Below are positions 48,936 to 58,342 of a DNA stretch of 64,000 nt, in pieces. Made by a program: the position numbers and the translations under genes. Position 1 is the stretch's first letter; every line of letters starts with the position of its first letter. The notes below the pieces were generated by a model. The model had not been told where the DNA came from. It did no database searches and saw nothing but the letters and a program-made list of their open reading frames with translations. Origin of the DNA: Pseudalkalibacillus hwajinpoensis (GTDB lineage Bacteria; Bacillota; Bacilli; Bacillales; Guptibacillaceae); assembly GCF_015234585.1 (NCBI RefSeq), contig NZ_JADFCM010000001.1, positions 1,568,599 through 1,632,598 on the forward strand. Direction: 5' to 3'.

Positions 48936-48968
48936 GGCATCAGTGATTGTGCTGATGCCGTTTGTTTT
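48936..48968 (+). terminator. Terminator after the acyl-CoA synthetase gene
   Basis: Eight-base arms GGCATCAG and CTGATGCC around an eight-base loop are followed by a T-rich run. Confidence 0.8.
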
Positions 48969-49045
48969 ATTAGAAAAATTTGCTATGATAAGTATAGAGT
49001 GAAATCAATGACAAATATGTGATTTGCCTCGCTTCCCCTTTTCTT

Positions 49046-49059
49046 TCATAGCGTTTTCA
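49046..49059. promoter_or_regulatory. Cre-like site upstream of cccA
   Basis: TCATAGCGTTTTCA matches 13 of 14 cre positions, 80 bases before cccA. An extended -10 (TGCTATGAT, 48981-48989) lies upstream, so the site is downstream of a possible promoter. Glucose repression of cccA by CcpA is an inference. Confidence 0.5.
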
Positions 49060-49139
49060 AGTAAAATAAGTTATGATTTGTTTACTCTTACATAATTGGG
49101 GAAAACGATATCAGCGAATCGGTACAAGGAGGAAAAGAA

Positions 49140-49502
49140 ATGAAAAAGAATCCGCTTATTCCATTTGCATGGACAGCAGTTATCGGATTAATTCTCATTA
49201 TTGGTGTTTCTTTCTGGGCATTGCAACAGGGCGGCGAAGAAAGTGCTGAAGGTGAAGGCGAGAAGCAAGAACAAGCTGAAGCAGCAGCACCAGAAGACAT
49301 TTACGCTCAGAACTGTGCTTCCTGTCATGGCGGTGATCTAGGCGGCCAGGTTGGACCAGCTCTAAATGCTGTTGGCGGAAAGTACTCCAAAGATGAAATT
49401 CTCGACATTATTAATAATGGTAAAGGTTCGGGAATGCCAGCTGGAGTTATTCAGGGAGAACAAGCTGAAGCAGTAGCTCAGTGGTTATCTGAGAAAAAAT
49501 AA
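49140..49502 (+). CDS. cccA: Cytochrome c-550, membrane-anchored
   Basis: This 120-residue protein has one N-terminal membrane helix (about residues 8-28), an acidic, alanine-rich linker, and a small c-type heme domain. The heme motif is CASCH (C59, C62, H63) and the distal methionine is in GSGMPAG. It carries electrons on the outer face of the membrane. AAGGAGG precedes the ATG. Confidence 0.95.
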   Translation: MKKNPLIPFAWTAVIGLILIIGVSFWALQQGGEESAEGEGEKQEQAEAAAPEDIYAQNCASCHGGDLGGQVGPALNAVGGKYSKDEILDIINNGKGSGMPAGVIQGEQAEAVAQWLSEKK

Positions 49503-49506
49503 GAAG

Positions 49507-49546
49507 GAAAAAAGCTTTCTGTGAGAACAGGAGGCTTTTCTATTTG
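49507..49546 (+). terminator. Hairpin after cccA
   Basis: Arms AAAAGCttTCTGT-like and ACAGgagGCTTTT surround GAGA and end in a T-rich run. It separates cccA from trmK. Confidence 0.7.
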
Positions 49547-49643
49547 TATGTCAATTAACCTTTACGGAATGCAAATTCTTGTTAGCTTGCATGCAGAGAG
49601 GGTAAACTATAGAGAAGAAAACTGGATAAGTAGTGGTGAAAAA

Positions 49644-50354
49644 ATGAACGATAAATTATTATCTGAACGTTTGAAAATGGTTGCGAATTTTGTTCCAGAG
49701 GGAAGTAGTGTGGCTGATATTGGATCTGATCATGCCTATTTGCCATGTTATTTGATGAATCATCAACGTATTACTATGGCGATTGCCGGAGAAGTGAACG
49801 AGGGTCCATACCAATCGGCTATCAAGCAAGTTAAGCGAAGCGGATTCACCAATGAAATAACAGTACGTAAGGGAAATGGCCTTGAAGTCATCTCGCCTGG
49901 AGAAGTGGATGTGATTACAATCGCAGGAATGGGAGGACAACTCATACGGGATATCTTGCTAGGCGGAGTAGAGAAGCTAGAAAATGTGAAGCGGCTAATC
50001 TTACAACCTAATGTTGCGGCACATCTTTTACGTGAACGACTTGCGGATTTGAACTGGGAACTTGTCGATGAACGGATTCTTGAGGAAGATGATAAAATTT
50101 ACGAAGTCCTTGTATTTGATGCTGGCAATGGAAAGCAACCCTACGCTGGAATGGATGGCAAAGAACTTCAAAAAAATTTACTTGCAGGCCCCTTTCTCCT
50201 AAAGGATAGAAATGAAGCGTTTATGAAAAAATGGCAGATTGAATTAAAGAAAAGAGAACGGATCTTACAGTCTCTTACAAATACAGAAGGTGTTTCTGAC
50301 AAAGAAGCGCAGGTAACGAATGAGCGTGACATCATTAAGGAGGTACTCTCATGA
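49644..50354 (+). CDS. trmK: TrmK, tRNA m1A22 methyltransferase
   Basis: This 236-residue SAM-dependent enzyme has ADIGSDHAYLPCYL at the cofactor site and ITIAGMGGQLI. It methylates N1 of adenine 22 in tRNA. ATG at 49644 follows GGTGAAA; the longer frame from 49521 would start within the terminator. Its stop overlaps yqfO (ATGA). Confidence 0.95.
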   Translation: MNDKLLSERLKMVANFVPEGSSVADIGSDHAYLPCYLMNHQRITMAIAGEVNEGPYQSAIKQVKRSGFTNEITVRKGNGLEVISPGEVDVITIAGMGGQLIRDILLGGVEKLENVKRLILQPNVAAHLLRERLADLNWELVDERILEEDDKIYEVLVFDAGNGKQPYAGMDGKELQKNLLAGPFLLKDRNEAFMKKWQIELKKRERILQSLTNTEGVSDKEAQVTNERDIIKEVLS

Positions 50355-51472
50355 GCAAGATAGCTTCAGCTCAGGCGATTATTCAAGAATTTGAGGCCTG
50401 GTCAAAAAAGAAGTATGCCGAAAATGGAGATCCAATTGGATTGCAAATCGGAAGCTTAAACAAAAAGGTTAAAAAGGTAATGACCGCGCTTGATGTTCTT
50501 CCCAACGTGGTAGACGAAGCGGTTCGAGAAGGGGTAGATTTAATTATTGCCCATCACCCCATTCTTTTCCGTCCTCTTAAGAAAATCAATTTGGATACAG
50601 AACAGGGGAAAATGGTTGAGAAGCTAATTAAAAATGACATCACTGTTTACGCGGCACATACAAATTTAGATGTTGCACCTGGTGGTGTGAATGATATGCT
50701 CGCGGATGCATTAGGACTACAAGAAACGAGCGTTCTTGTTGAAACATTTCAACGAGAACTAAAGAAAATAGCTATATTCGTTCCAATTACACATCAGGAA
50801 CAAATTAGAACAGCTCTTTCGAAATCAGGAGCAGGGTTTATAGGCGAATATAGTGATTGTACATTTACTTCTCAAGGAACTGGCCGATTCAAGCCCACAG
50901 TTCAAGCGCAGCCATTTATTGGTGAATCAGGAGAGTTAGAAGCTGTTCAAGAGGTGAAAATTGAAAGCATTTTTCATGCAGATCAACAAGCGAAGGTTTT
51001 AAATGCTGTTAAAAAGGCGCATCCTTATGAAGAAGTAGCTTACGATATTTATCCTTTAGAAAATGAACCAGAAAAGCTTGGGCTGGGAAGAATAGGTCAT
51101 CTTGATGCAGAAATGACATTAGAAGATTTTGCTGGTTTCGTGAAAGAGAAGCTTGGCGCAAGTGGTGTTAGAATTGTAGGCGATCTTACTTCTAAAATAA
51201 AAAAAGTTGCTGTGTTAGGTGGAGACGGTAATAAATTTATTAGTGCAGCTCGATTTAGTGGAGCAGATGTATTTGTATCAGGTGATATTTATTACCATGT
51301 AGCTCACGATGCTATGATGGAAGGGCTCCAAATTATTGATGCAGGCCATAATATTGAAAAGATTATGATTGAGGGTGTACGGGAAAAATTGCAGGCTTTT
51401 GTAGAAGAGAAAAATTTTGATACGGTTATTATGTCTTCACAAGAAATAACGGACCCCTTTCAGTTTAGATAA
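50351..51472 (+). CDS. yqfO: YqfO, NIF3/DUF34 metal-binding protein
   Basis: This 373-residue NIF3 family protein has the dinuclear metal site in IIAHHPILFRPL and the C-terminal DAGHNIEK. An inserted PII-like domain (about residues 130-230) is typical of the Bacillus version. It has been proposed to act as a GTP cyclohydrolase I type 2 or metal chaperone; this is not settled. AAGGAGGT precedes the ATG. Confidence 0.94.
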   Translation: MSKIASAQAIIQEFEAWSKKKYAENGDPIGLQIGSLNKKVKKVMTALDVLPNVVDEAVREGVDLIIAHHPILFRPLKKINLDTEQGKMVEKLIKNDITVYAAHTNLDVAPGGVNDMLADALGLQETSVLVETFQRELKKIAIFVPITHQEQIRTALSKSGAGFIGEYSDCTFTSQGTGRFKPTVQAQPFIGESGELEAVQEVKIESIFHADQQAKVLNAVKKAHPYEEVAYDIYPLENEPEKLGLGRIGHLDAEMTLEDFAGFVKEKLGASGVRIVGDLTSKIKKVAVLGGDGNKFISAARFSGADVFVSGDIYYHVAHDAMMEGLQIIDAGHNIEKIMIEGVREKLQAFVEEKNFDTVIMSSQEITDPFQFR

Positions 51473-51474
51473 AC

Positions 51475-51506
51475 AAAAATCCCGCCTAAAAGTAGGCGGG
51501 ATTTTT
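51475..51506. terminator. Bidirectional terminator between yqfO and ispH
   Basis: Fourteen-base perfect arms (51475-51488 and 51493-51506) with a four-base loop end in A and T runs on both sides. Confidence 0.93.
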
Positions 51507-51507
51507 G

Positions 51508-52452
51508 TTATTTTTTCACTTTCACTTTAGGGAGAATTTTAGAAGAAGGAACGCTTAGCTCACGAGTCCACGTTTCTTCGTTGTCAGGATCATATTGATC
51601 AAGAAAACGTATCACTTCTTTTGTAATCGGAGTTGGTGTAGAAGCACCTGCAGTTACTCCAACTGTTTCAACACCTTCAAGCCATTCAAGCTTTAATTCA
51701 GAAATATCCGCAATCCGATAGGCTGGTGTGCCAGCAACTTCAATGGAAACTTGGGCAAGTCTATTAGAGTTGTTACTCTTAGGATCTCCAACTACAAGAA
51801 CTAAGTCAGTATCACCTGCTTGTTGGGCTACGGCTTCCTGACGAACTTGAGTGGCATTACAAATTTCATTATGAATAACCGCATGTGGATAACGTTCCAT
51901 TGCTTTTTCCATAATTTCTTGAACGTCCCACTGACTCATGGTCGTCTGATTTGTAATAATGATGTTATCACAATCGATTTCAAGTTCATCAACTTCTTCA
52001 GGCTTTTCAACAAGATGCACAATGTCAGGAGCAATCCCCATCGCACCTTCAGGCTCAGGATGGCCTTTTTTGCCAATATAAATGACGTGATAGCCCTCTT
52101 TTTGTTTTTCGCGAATTAAATCATGTGTCACTGTTACATCTGGACAGGTAGCGTCAAGTACAGTAAGGCCCTTTTTCTCCGCTAGCTCTCGAACCTGAGG
52201 TGAAACACCATGAGCAGTGAAAATGACAGTTCCTGATTCTACTTTTTCGAGAATTTCCATCCGATTTGGTCCATCAAGTGTAATGATACCATCATCTTCA
52301 AATGCATCTGTCACGTGTTTATTATGAACGATCATCCCGAGAATAAAGATCGGGCGCGGTAATGTTTTATCTAATGCAGCATTTCGTGCAATTACCATAG
52401 CATCGACAACACCATAGCAATAACCTCTTGGCGAAATTTTAGTTACTTTCAT
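51508..52452 (-). CDS. ispH: IspH, HMBPP reductase
   Basis: This 314-residue iron-sulfur enzyme makes IPP and DMAPP in the last step of the MEP pathway. The cluster cysteines lie in RGYCYGV (C12), DATCPDV and [13 protein letters not shown] precedes the ATG at 52452; a longer start is not needed. ispG, encoding the preceding enzyme, lies 10 kb further on the same strand. Confidence 0.97.
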   Translation of the reverse strand: MKVTKISPRGYCYGVVDAMVIARNAALDKTLPRPIFILGMIVHNKHVTDAFEDDGIITLDGPNRMEILEKVESGTVIFTAHGVSPQVRELAEKKGLTVLDATCPDVTVTHDLIREKQKEGYHVIYIGKKGHPEPEGAMGIAPDIVHLVEKPEEVDELEIDCDNIIITNQTTMSQWDVQEIMEKAMERYPHAVIHNEICNATQVRQEAVAQQAGDTDLVLVVGDPKSNNSNRLAQVSIEVAGTPAYRIADISELKLEWLEGVETVGVTAGASTPTPITKEVIRFLDQYDPDNEETWTRELSVPSSKILPKVKVKK

Positions 52453-52545
52453 CGAGTACCTCCTCAACCCAAATACGGATTGTTGTATAACTGATCTTAC
52501 TTAATTATAAAGGAGATTCCGAGATAACTCAATGAATCACGATGT

Positions 52546-53154
52546 TCATACATAGAGTTTCGGCTTAGACTTGATACTGATTTCATTTGAGCTTGTCGTT
52601 TTTGTTTTTTTCTTGGCTTTTACCCCTGTGGGCTTCTTAGTTGTTTTTTTCTTTGGAGTTTTTTTCTGCTTTTTCGGTTTTGCTTCGACTTCATCCACTG
52701 TTTCATCCTCTTCACTTGACCCTGAAGACTTCTGATATTCCTTAAACAAAGCAATCATTTCTGGGAGCTGCTTAACCATTGGACCGTATTGTTGCACCAT
52801 TGGTTTAATTGTATCAGCAGCCTGCATCACTTTTTGAACATTTTGGATCATTCCCATCATATCCATGCCACCCTGTCCGGCACCCGGAAGGATTCTAGAG
52901 AGCATGCCGGCTTGTTGGGGTAAACCTGGGATGGTACCTCGTTGCATGGCTGGAAATGCTCCTGGAGGAGTCGGGAGTCCCTGACTTCCTTGAGGAGCGC
53001 CTCCTCCTAAAAACCTGGATAGCAGACCGCCGCCACCTCCTGTTTGCTGAGGCTGTGTAAATCCTGGCCCAGGACCTTGAAACCCTCCTCCGGAAAATGG
53101 AAAGCCCATACCTGGACCCGGACCACTTTGAGGGGAGGGAGGAAATTGATTCAT
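52546..53154 (-). CDS. yqfQ: YqfQ/VrrA family low-complexity protein
   Basis: This 202-residue protein has a glycine-, proline- and glutamine-rich N-terminal half. A short helical middle follows (MQAADTIKPMVQQYGP), then a very lysine- and threonine-rich C-terminal tail. It belongs to the VrrA/YqfQ family, whose B. anthracis member carries variable tandem repeats. GGAGGG precedes the ATG. Function is unknown. The 368 bases upstream to cshB show only a weak -10 and no gene. Confidence 0.85.
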   Translation of the reverse strand: MNQFPPSPQSGPGPGMGFPFSGGGFQGPGPGFTQPQQTGGGGGLLSRFLGGGAPQGSQGLPTPPGAFPAMQRGTIPGLPQQAGMLSRILPGAGQGGMDMMGMIQNVQKVMQAADTIKPMVQQYGPMVKQLPEMIALFKEYQKSSGSSEEDETVDEVEAKPKKQKKTPKKKTTKKPTGVKAKKKTKTTSSNEISIKSKPKLYV

Positions 53155-53522
53155 GTCTTACCCTCCTTATGATAACTTGACCATAATAAGCTCTTGGTAT
53201 TAATAAGGTATGCCGCAAAAATAGAAGGTGTGAGAATAGAGATTAATGGGCAATACAAGTAATGAGAAGTTTTATGAAGTGAAATTAGTTAGGGAATCGC
53301 TTTACTTATTATAATGGTGTTCTACGATTCAACCTTAAAGTTTTCTGTTGTTCTTGTTCGGTGACTATTGTAAACGTGTTGCGAAATTGAAAAACGATCA
53401 CTTTCACCGAATTTATGGCTTTCTAAAATAAATAAGATGATCGCTCTTTCCTTAACGTATGGCGCTTTGAGCAAAAATGTTCTATAATACAAGTTGGATT
53501 AATGGATGGAGGAACAATAATA

Positions 53523-54800
53523 ATGAAACACTTTGATAGATTAGGGCTTAAGCCTTTTTTAGTTGATGCTCTAGAAGCTCAGAAATTCAACAGACCAACC
53601 GAAATACAGGAGAGACTGGTCCCAGCGATACGCAATGGTGACAGTGCGATCGGACAATCGCAAACAGGATCAGGCAAAACGCTTGCTTTCTTACTCCCAC
53701 TTATTCATCGAATTGATAGTGGATTAAATGAATGTCAGGCTGTTATTACAGCGCCTACGAGAGAATTGGCCGATCAAATTTACAACGAATCGTTAAAATT
53801 GATCTCTACGCTTCCTGAAGAAGAGGCAATTTCTATTAAAAAGGCTGTAGGTGGAACTGATCGTAAACGTATGATTAGTCGTATGAAAAACACACCTCAT
53901 ATTGTCATTGGAACTCCGGGGCGTATTAAGGATCTTGTCGAAGAGCAGGCGCTAAGCGTTTTTCCTGCAACGATGCTTGTTGTTGATGAAGCGGACCAAA
54001 TGTTGGACATGGGATTCATTGAAGATGTAGACTATATCGCATCTCGAATGGCTAAACAATTACAAATGCTTGTGTTCTCTGCAACTATTCCAAAGAGCTT
54101 GCAGCCATTTTTGAAAAAGTACATGGACAATCCTAAATTTGTAGAAGTGAATGCAGAACAAGTGACGGCTGATAAAGTAGAGAACATTTTTATTCCTGCG
54201 CGATATAAGGAGAAGAAAGAGCTACTTTTGAATGTGACTAAGGCAATTAATCCTTATCTTGCTCTTGTCTTTACTAACACTAAACAAACGGCAGATGAAG
54301 TGGCTGACTTCCTTATTGAAAATGGCCATAACGTTGAAAGACTTCATGGTGGTGTTCAAGCACGTCAGCGTAAACAAATCATGAAGAAAATCCAGGAAGC
54401 TGAATGTCAGTATGTAGTCGCAACTGACCTTGCTTCAAGAGGGATCGACATTAAGGGCGTTTCACACGTGATTAACTTCGAACTACCAAAAGATCTTGAT
54501 TTCTATATTCACCGAGTAGGACGTACAGCAAGAGCGGGTCACGATGGAATAGCTTATACACTGGCAGAACCATCTGATCAACAAGCTATACAAAAGCTTT
54601 CTTCAAAAGGCATTAGCATCGAATACAAAGAAATTAAAAATGGTGAGTGGGTAGAAGCGAAGCCCGTAACTCCAAGAAAAAAGCCTACCTCATCAAAACC
54701 TGAGGTTTTTGTACCTAAGCCTAAGAAAGTAAAGCCAGGCTATAAAAAGAAAATGCAGCAGGAAAGAGATCGTATTCAGCAAAAGCGCGGTCGGAAATAA
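53523..54800 (+). CDS. cshB: CshB, DEAD-box RNA helicase
   Basis: This 425-residue helicase has a Q motif, P-loop QTGSGKT, the DEAD box in LVVDEADQML, SAT and HRVGRTARAG. A basic, lysine-rich C-terminal tail (after about residue 375) likely binds RNA. CshB helps cold-shock RNA unwinding and ribosome assembly. ATG at 53523 has GGAGG ten bases upstream; an ATG at 53502 precedes that site. A TATAAT lies at 53483. Confidence 0.95.
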   Translation: MKHFDRLGLKPFLVDALEAQKFNRPTEIQERLVPAIRNGDSAIGQSQTGSGKTLAFLLPLIHRIDSGLNECQAVITAPTRELADQIYNESLKLISTLPEEEAISIKKAVGGTDRKRMISRMKNTPHIVIGTPGRIKDLVEEQALSVFPATMLVVDEADQMLDMGFIEDVDYIASRMAKQLQMLVFSATIPKSLQPFLKKYMDNPKFVEVNAEQVTADKVENIFIPARYKEKKELLLNVTKAINPYLALVFTNTKQTADEVADFLIENGHNVERLHGGVQARQRKQIMKKIQEAECQYVVATDLASRGIDIKGVSHVINFELPKDLDFYIHRVGRTARAGHDGIAYTLAEPSDQQAIQKLSSKGISIEYKEIKNGEWVEAKPVTPRKKPTSSKPEVFVPKPKKVKPGYKKKMQQERDRIQQKRGRK

Positions 54801-54803
54801 TTC

Positions 54804-54829
54804 AAAACCCTCTTATGACAGAGGGTTTT
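54804..54829 (+). terminator. Terminator after cshB
   Basis: Arms AAAACCCTCT and AGAGGGTTTT around a six-base loop end in a T run. Confidence 0.9.
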
Positions 54830-54951
54830 TGTCTGCTTAATCATATGAGAGAGCATGTGTTAAGTATACTTTTTCAATCGACATGATTAGATGGCAGGTT
54901 AGCAAAAAGATATAATAAAATGATGAAGTGAAAAGGAAAGGATTGAAGATA

Positions 54952-55845
54952 ATGTTGAAAATAGGCTCACACGTTTCAATGAGCGGTGATAAAATGCTTC
55001 TCGGAGCAAGCGAAGAAGCTGTTTCATATGGCGCTACAACTTTTATGATTTACACGGGTGCACCTCAGAATACGAGGCGTAAAGCGATTGAAAAGCTTAA
55101 TATTGATAAAGGTTCGGCCCATATGAAAGAGCATGGTATCAGTGACATCGTTGTCCATGCGCCATACATTATTAATATCGGAAACACTACAAAACCTGAA
55201 ACCTTTCAGCTCGGAGTCGATTTTCTCAGATCTGAAATAGAGCGTACACATGCTCTTGGTGCTCGCCAAATCGTGCTCCACCCTGGTGCTCATGTAGGTG
55301 CTGGGGCAGATAAAGGAATTCAGAAAATTATCGAAGGATTAAATGAGGTGCTAACAGCCGATCAAGAAGTTCAAATCGCTCTTGAAACAATGGCCGGTAA
55401 GGGTTCTGAGTGCGGAAGGAGCTTCGAAGAACTAGCTCAAATCATTGATGGTGTTACACATAATGAAAAGTTATCCGTTTGTTTTGATACTTGCCATACG
55501 CACGATGCAGGTTATGATATTGTTCATGACTTTGACGGAGTTCTAAATGAATTCGACCGAATGATCGGAGTGGATCGGTTAAAGGTGCTTCACGTGAATG
55601 ATAGTAAAAATGAGCGTGGTGCGTCTAAAGACCGTCATGAAAATATTGGGTTTGGTCACATTGGCTTTGATGCACTTAATAAAGTGATTCATCATCCTCA
55701 ATTGAAGGATGTTCCGAAGATCTTAGAAACGCCTTATGTAGGAGAAGACAAAAAAAATAAGAAGGCGCCTTATAAATTAGAGATTGAAATGCTTCGAAAT
55801 CAAAAGTTTGATGAAGATTTAAAAAGTAAACTAATGTCTGTCTAA
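54952..55845 (+). CDS. nfo: Endonuclease IV (apurinic/apyrimidinic)
   Basis: This 297-residue TIM-barrel enzyme with a three-zinc site cleaves AP sites during base excision repair. Conserved segments include [18 protein letters not shown] and [16 protein letters not shown] at 54952 follows AAAGGA; the ORF start further up is not preceded by a binding site. A TATAAT (54911-54916) suggests its own promoter. Confidence 0.97.
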   Translation: MLKIGSHVSMSGDKMLLGASEEAVSYGATTFMIYTGAPQNTRRKAIEKLNIDKGSAHMKEHGISDIVVHAPYIINIGNTTKPETFQLGVDFLRSEIERTHALGARQIVLHPGAHVGAGADKGIQKIIEGLNEVLTADQEVQIALETMAGKGSECGRSFEELAQIIDGVTHNEKLSVCFDTCHTHDAGYDIVHDFDGVLNEFDRMIGVDRLKVLHVNDSKNERGASKDRHENIGFGHIGFDALNKVIHHPQLKDVPKILETPYVGEDKKNKKAPYKLEIEMLRNQKFDEDLKSKLMSV

Positions 55846-55846
55846 C

Positions 55847-55870
55847 AAAAAACCGCTTAAGCGGTTTTTT
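55847..55870. terminator. Bidirectional terminator between nfo and yqfT
   Basis: A perfect 24-base palindrome (12-base arms, AAAAAACCGCTT and its complement) lies between the two convergent stop codons. Confidence 0.92.
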
Positions 55871-55871
55871 G

Positions 55872-56132
55872 TTATTGGGTAAGAAAAGAGAGAATTAACT
55901 TGTTTACGCGTGACGCAACCGAAGGACTAACTTCACGACTAATTTTCATTAATATACGTTTTCGTTGCGTTTGGTTAGCAATATCAATATTTTCTTGTTT
56001 TAAAATTTGCACAATTTTCTTTGCATCTGTTGCTGAAAGTGTAATACCATATTGGTTAGATAGTTGAAGCAATTCCTCTGTTGTAATACGATTCAATTTG
56101 AAATTTACAAGTTGAAGCTGTATTGGATTCAT
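55872..56132 (-). CDS. yqfT: YqfT, DUF2624 protein
   Basis: This 86-residue mostly helical protein contains LNRITTEELLQLSNQYGI and a basic RKRILMKISREVSP. It belongs to the DUF2624 family and lies next to nfo as in B. subtilis. The ATG at 56132 follows AGGGGG; the GTG directly before it is a possible start. Function is unknown. Confidence 0.9.
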   Translation of the reverse strand: MNPIQLQLVNFKLNRITTEELLQLSNQYGITLSATDAKKIVQILKQENIDIANQTQRKRILMKISREVSPSVASRVNKLILSFLTQ

Positions 56133-56337
56133 CACGATGCCCCCTTTGCCTATCTCATACTATGCACACAGTTCACGATGGTGTTCGCTAATAGAACATT
56201 CTAAACTTTTAGGATCAGGTTATTTTTTTATCGTTTTCTTGACTTTTGACTCATGACATGTCGTGAATGAGCCAATAGACAATCATGCTCATTAAAATAG
56301 GCTTCAAAGAAATAAGAGACATACTTTGGAGGGTCCC

Positions 56338-57204
56338 ATGGAGAAAAAACAGCATAGGAAAGAAAGTAAAACGCATTTAATTTATAGACTTTTTATGATT
56401 ATGATTGGCGCTTTTCTCGCTGCCGCAGCCATTGAATTATTTTTAGTTCCAAATCAGTTGATTGACGGTGGAATTATAGGGATATCCCTTATTTTAGATC
56501 ACCTCACAGCATTTAATTTTGCTATTCTGGTTGTCGTGTTAAATCTTCCATTTATGTATTATGGTTATAAGCAAATTGGTAAGACGTTTGCCTTTTCAAC
56601 ATTATTCGGGATTATCGGGCTTGCTACATTTGAAACCTTTCTTCACCATACAGATCCATTTACAACGGAACCTATTCTTGGTACGGTTTTCGGCGGATTG
56701 ACATTAGGACTAGGCGTTGGATTGGTGATTAGACATGGCGGTTCAATGGATGGAACTGAAATATTAGGGATTTTGTTAACGAAAAAAATTCCTTTTTCAA
56801 TTGGCGAGTTTGTTATGTTTACAAACATATTTATTTTTACGTGGGCTGGATTTGTTTTCAGTTGGGAGAATGCGATGTATTCTGTAATGGCGTATTATAT
56901 CGCTTTTAAGACAATTGATACGGTGATTCAAGGTCTTGATGAAACGAAAGCTGTATTGATTGTCTCGGATTTATACGAGGAAATTTCGAATGCTATTTTA
57001 GATCGACTTGGTAGAGGAACGACAAAACTCATTGGTAAAGGTGGTTATACTGACGAGGAGAAAGAAGTTATATATGTAGTTATAACAAGGTTAGAGGTAA
57101 CGAAACTAAAAAGTGTGATTTACGACATTGACCCTCATGCATTTATTACAATTATGAATACTCAAGAAACAAGAGGGGCGAAATTCAAATCTCCAATTCA
57201 TTAG
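56338..57204 (+). CDS. yqfU: YitT family membrane protein (YqfU)
   Basis: This 288-residue protein has about five N-terminal membrane helices (DUF161) and a C-terminal cytoplasmic DUF2179 domain. The motif [11 protein letters not shown] is typical. Possibly a transporter or sensor; the function is unknown. ATG at 56338 follows GGAGGG. A weak hairpin with a T run ends the unit. Confidence 0.88.
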   Translation: MEKKQHRKESKTHLIYRLFMIMIGAFLAAAAIELFLVPNQLIDGGIIGISLILDHLTAFNFAILVVVLNLPFMYYGYKQIGKTFAFSTLFGIIGLATFETFLHHTDPFTTEPILGTVFGGLTLGLGVGLVIRHGGSMDGTEILGILLTKKIPFSIGEFVMFTNIFIFTWAGFVFSWENAMYSVMAYYIAFKTIDTVIQGLDETKAVLIVSDLYEEISNAILDRLGRGTTKLIGKGGYTDEEKEVIYVVITRLEVTKLKSVIYDIDPHAFITIMNTQETRGAKFKSPIH

Positions 57205-57231
57205 ACTTCCTATACCAGGGGTCTTTTTTCT
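57204..57231 (+). terminator. Candidate terminator after yqfU
   Basis: A seven-base stem with two G-U pairs is followed by six T residues, directly after the stop codon. Confidence 0.5.
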
Positions 57232-57250
57232 TATGGAATTGTAATGATTT

Positions 57251-58084
57251 ATGAGCAAAATAGTAGAAAGGTTTGAGAAAAAGATGATAGGGTATTACCT
57301 TAACTGGTGCTCTTCAGCTTTATTAATACCAGTTGAAAAGGAGTGCAACACTATTAATTTTATTCAAAACAACATCAAAAAACCTCTGTCTATGATCACT
57401 GTAATTGTTCTAACACTTGTTCTAGCACTAGTCCTTGTACAATCTCATCTATTTAATGAGCAGGTGGCCGATGCTGAAACAACTGTCGGTGAATTGGATC
57501 AGAAATCATCCCAGAATGATCAGATGAAAACACAGACAGCTATTAGTAAATTAGAAAAAGAAACGGGTTACTCACTTGACCCAAACTCAGTAAGTGTAGA
57601 AGAGTGGAAGCAGGCAAAAGCTTACTCTGAACAGTTCTATCAAGATAGTGAGGGGAAGTTTAGTAAGAAGTGGGGATTGTTCTTAACGTATCAGGCTATG
57701 AAAGAAGATATTGATCCTACAATCGTTTATGAGCTTCTGAAAGTTGAGACAGGAAATACGTTTGACCCTGAACTCATTGGGCCAAAAACAAAGTATGGGC
57801 ATGCTTATGGGATGGCTCAATTCATGACAAATACGGCTCCATGGATTGCCGATATGGCGGAGATTGATTATTCAGAGGACAAGCTATTTGACCCTTATTT
57901 TTCAATAACACTTTCCGTCACCTATCTTGATTATCTTTATGAAAAATATGAGAATTGGGATGAAGCTCTGACAGCTTATAACCGAGGCATCGGCGGATTG
58001 AAGGCTTATGTAGCAGAAAAAGGAACACCGAAAAGTAGCTATTCAGAAGAGATTCAGGAGATGGCTAGCCTTCATGAAATGTAA
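57251..58084 (+). CDS. Membrane-anchored lytic transglycosylase-like protein (SLT domain)
   Basis: This protein has a membrane helix at about residues 48-65. A coiled linker follows, then a C-terminal SLT domain with the catalytic glutamate in LLKVETGN (near residue 166), AYGMAQFM and LTAYNRG. It would cleave peptidoglycan outside the membrane. The start is uncertain. The ATG at 57251 lacks a binding site, whereas AAAAGGAGTG at 57336-57345 is nine bases before an in-frame ATT at 57353, which would still keep the membrane anchor. Confidence 0.8.
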   Translation: MSKIVERFEKKMIGYYLNWCSSALLIPVEKECNTINFIQNNIKKPLSMITVIVLTLVLALVLVQSHLFNEQVADAETTVGELDQKSSQNDQMKTQTAISKLEKETGYSLDPNSVSVEEWKQAKAYSEQFYQDSEGKFSKKWGLFLTYQAMKEDIDPTIVYELLKVETGNTFDPELIGPKTKYGHAYGMAQFMTNTAPWIADMAEIDYSEDKLFDPYFSITLSVTYLDYLYEKYENWDEALTAYNRGIGGLKAYVAEKGTPKSSYSEEIQEMASLHEM

Positions 58085-58266
58085 ACACAGCTTAAAAGCA
58101 CCTTCGTTTCTTTCTCCGAAGAAGCGTAAAGATGGCCACAGCTTTCAAGTCTGAAAGCTGTGGCCATTTAATGTTATTGAGGAACTTCCTATCCGATTTA
58201 TGACCAATCAAATTACGGGGGGTGCGACTACAATAAGTTATCTGAGATAGAATATCATCAAGGAAA

Positions 58267-58324
58267 TTTACAAATGTTCATCATGTAAGGTATACTACAT
58301 AATGTAAATCGTAATGATTCTTAT
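58267..58324 (+). promoter_or_regulatory. Promoter and Zur-box-like operator of znuC-znuB-zur
   Basis: TTTACA (58267-58272) and TATACT (58291-58296) are 18 bases apart. Just downstream, AAATCGTAATGATTCTTAT (58306-58324) matches the left half and centre of the Bacillus Zur box (TCGTAATNATTACGA) but has a degenerate right half. The site sits at the expected transcription start, which suits zinc-dependent repression. Confidence 0.72.
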
Positions 58325-58342
58325 AGATGGAAGGTTTTATTT

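Noticed and set aside
52546..53154. Glycine- and proline-rich repeats of yqfQ as a horizontally acquired or phage gene
   Set aside because: Low-complexity sequence is normal for the VrrA/YqfQ family, and the gene is in its usual position next to ispH and cshB.
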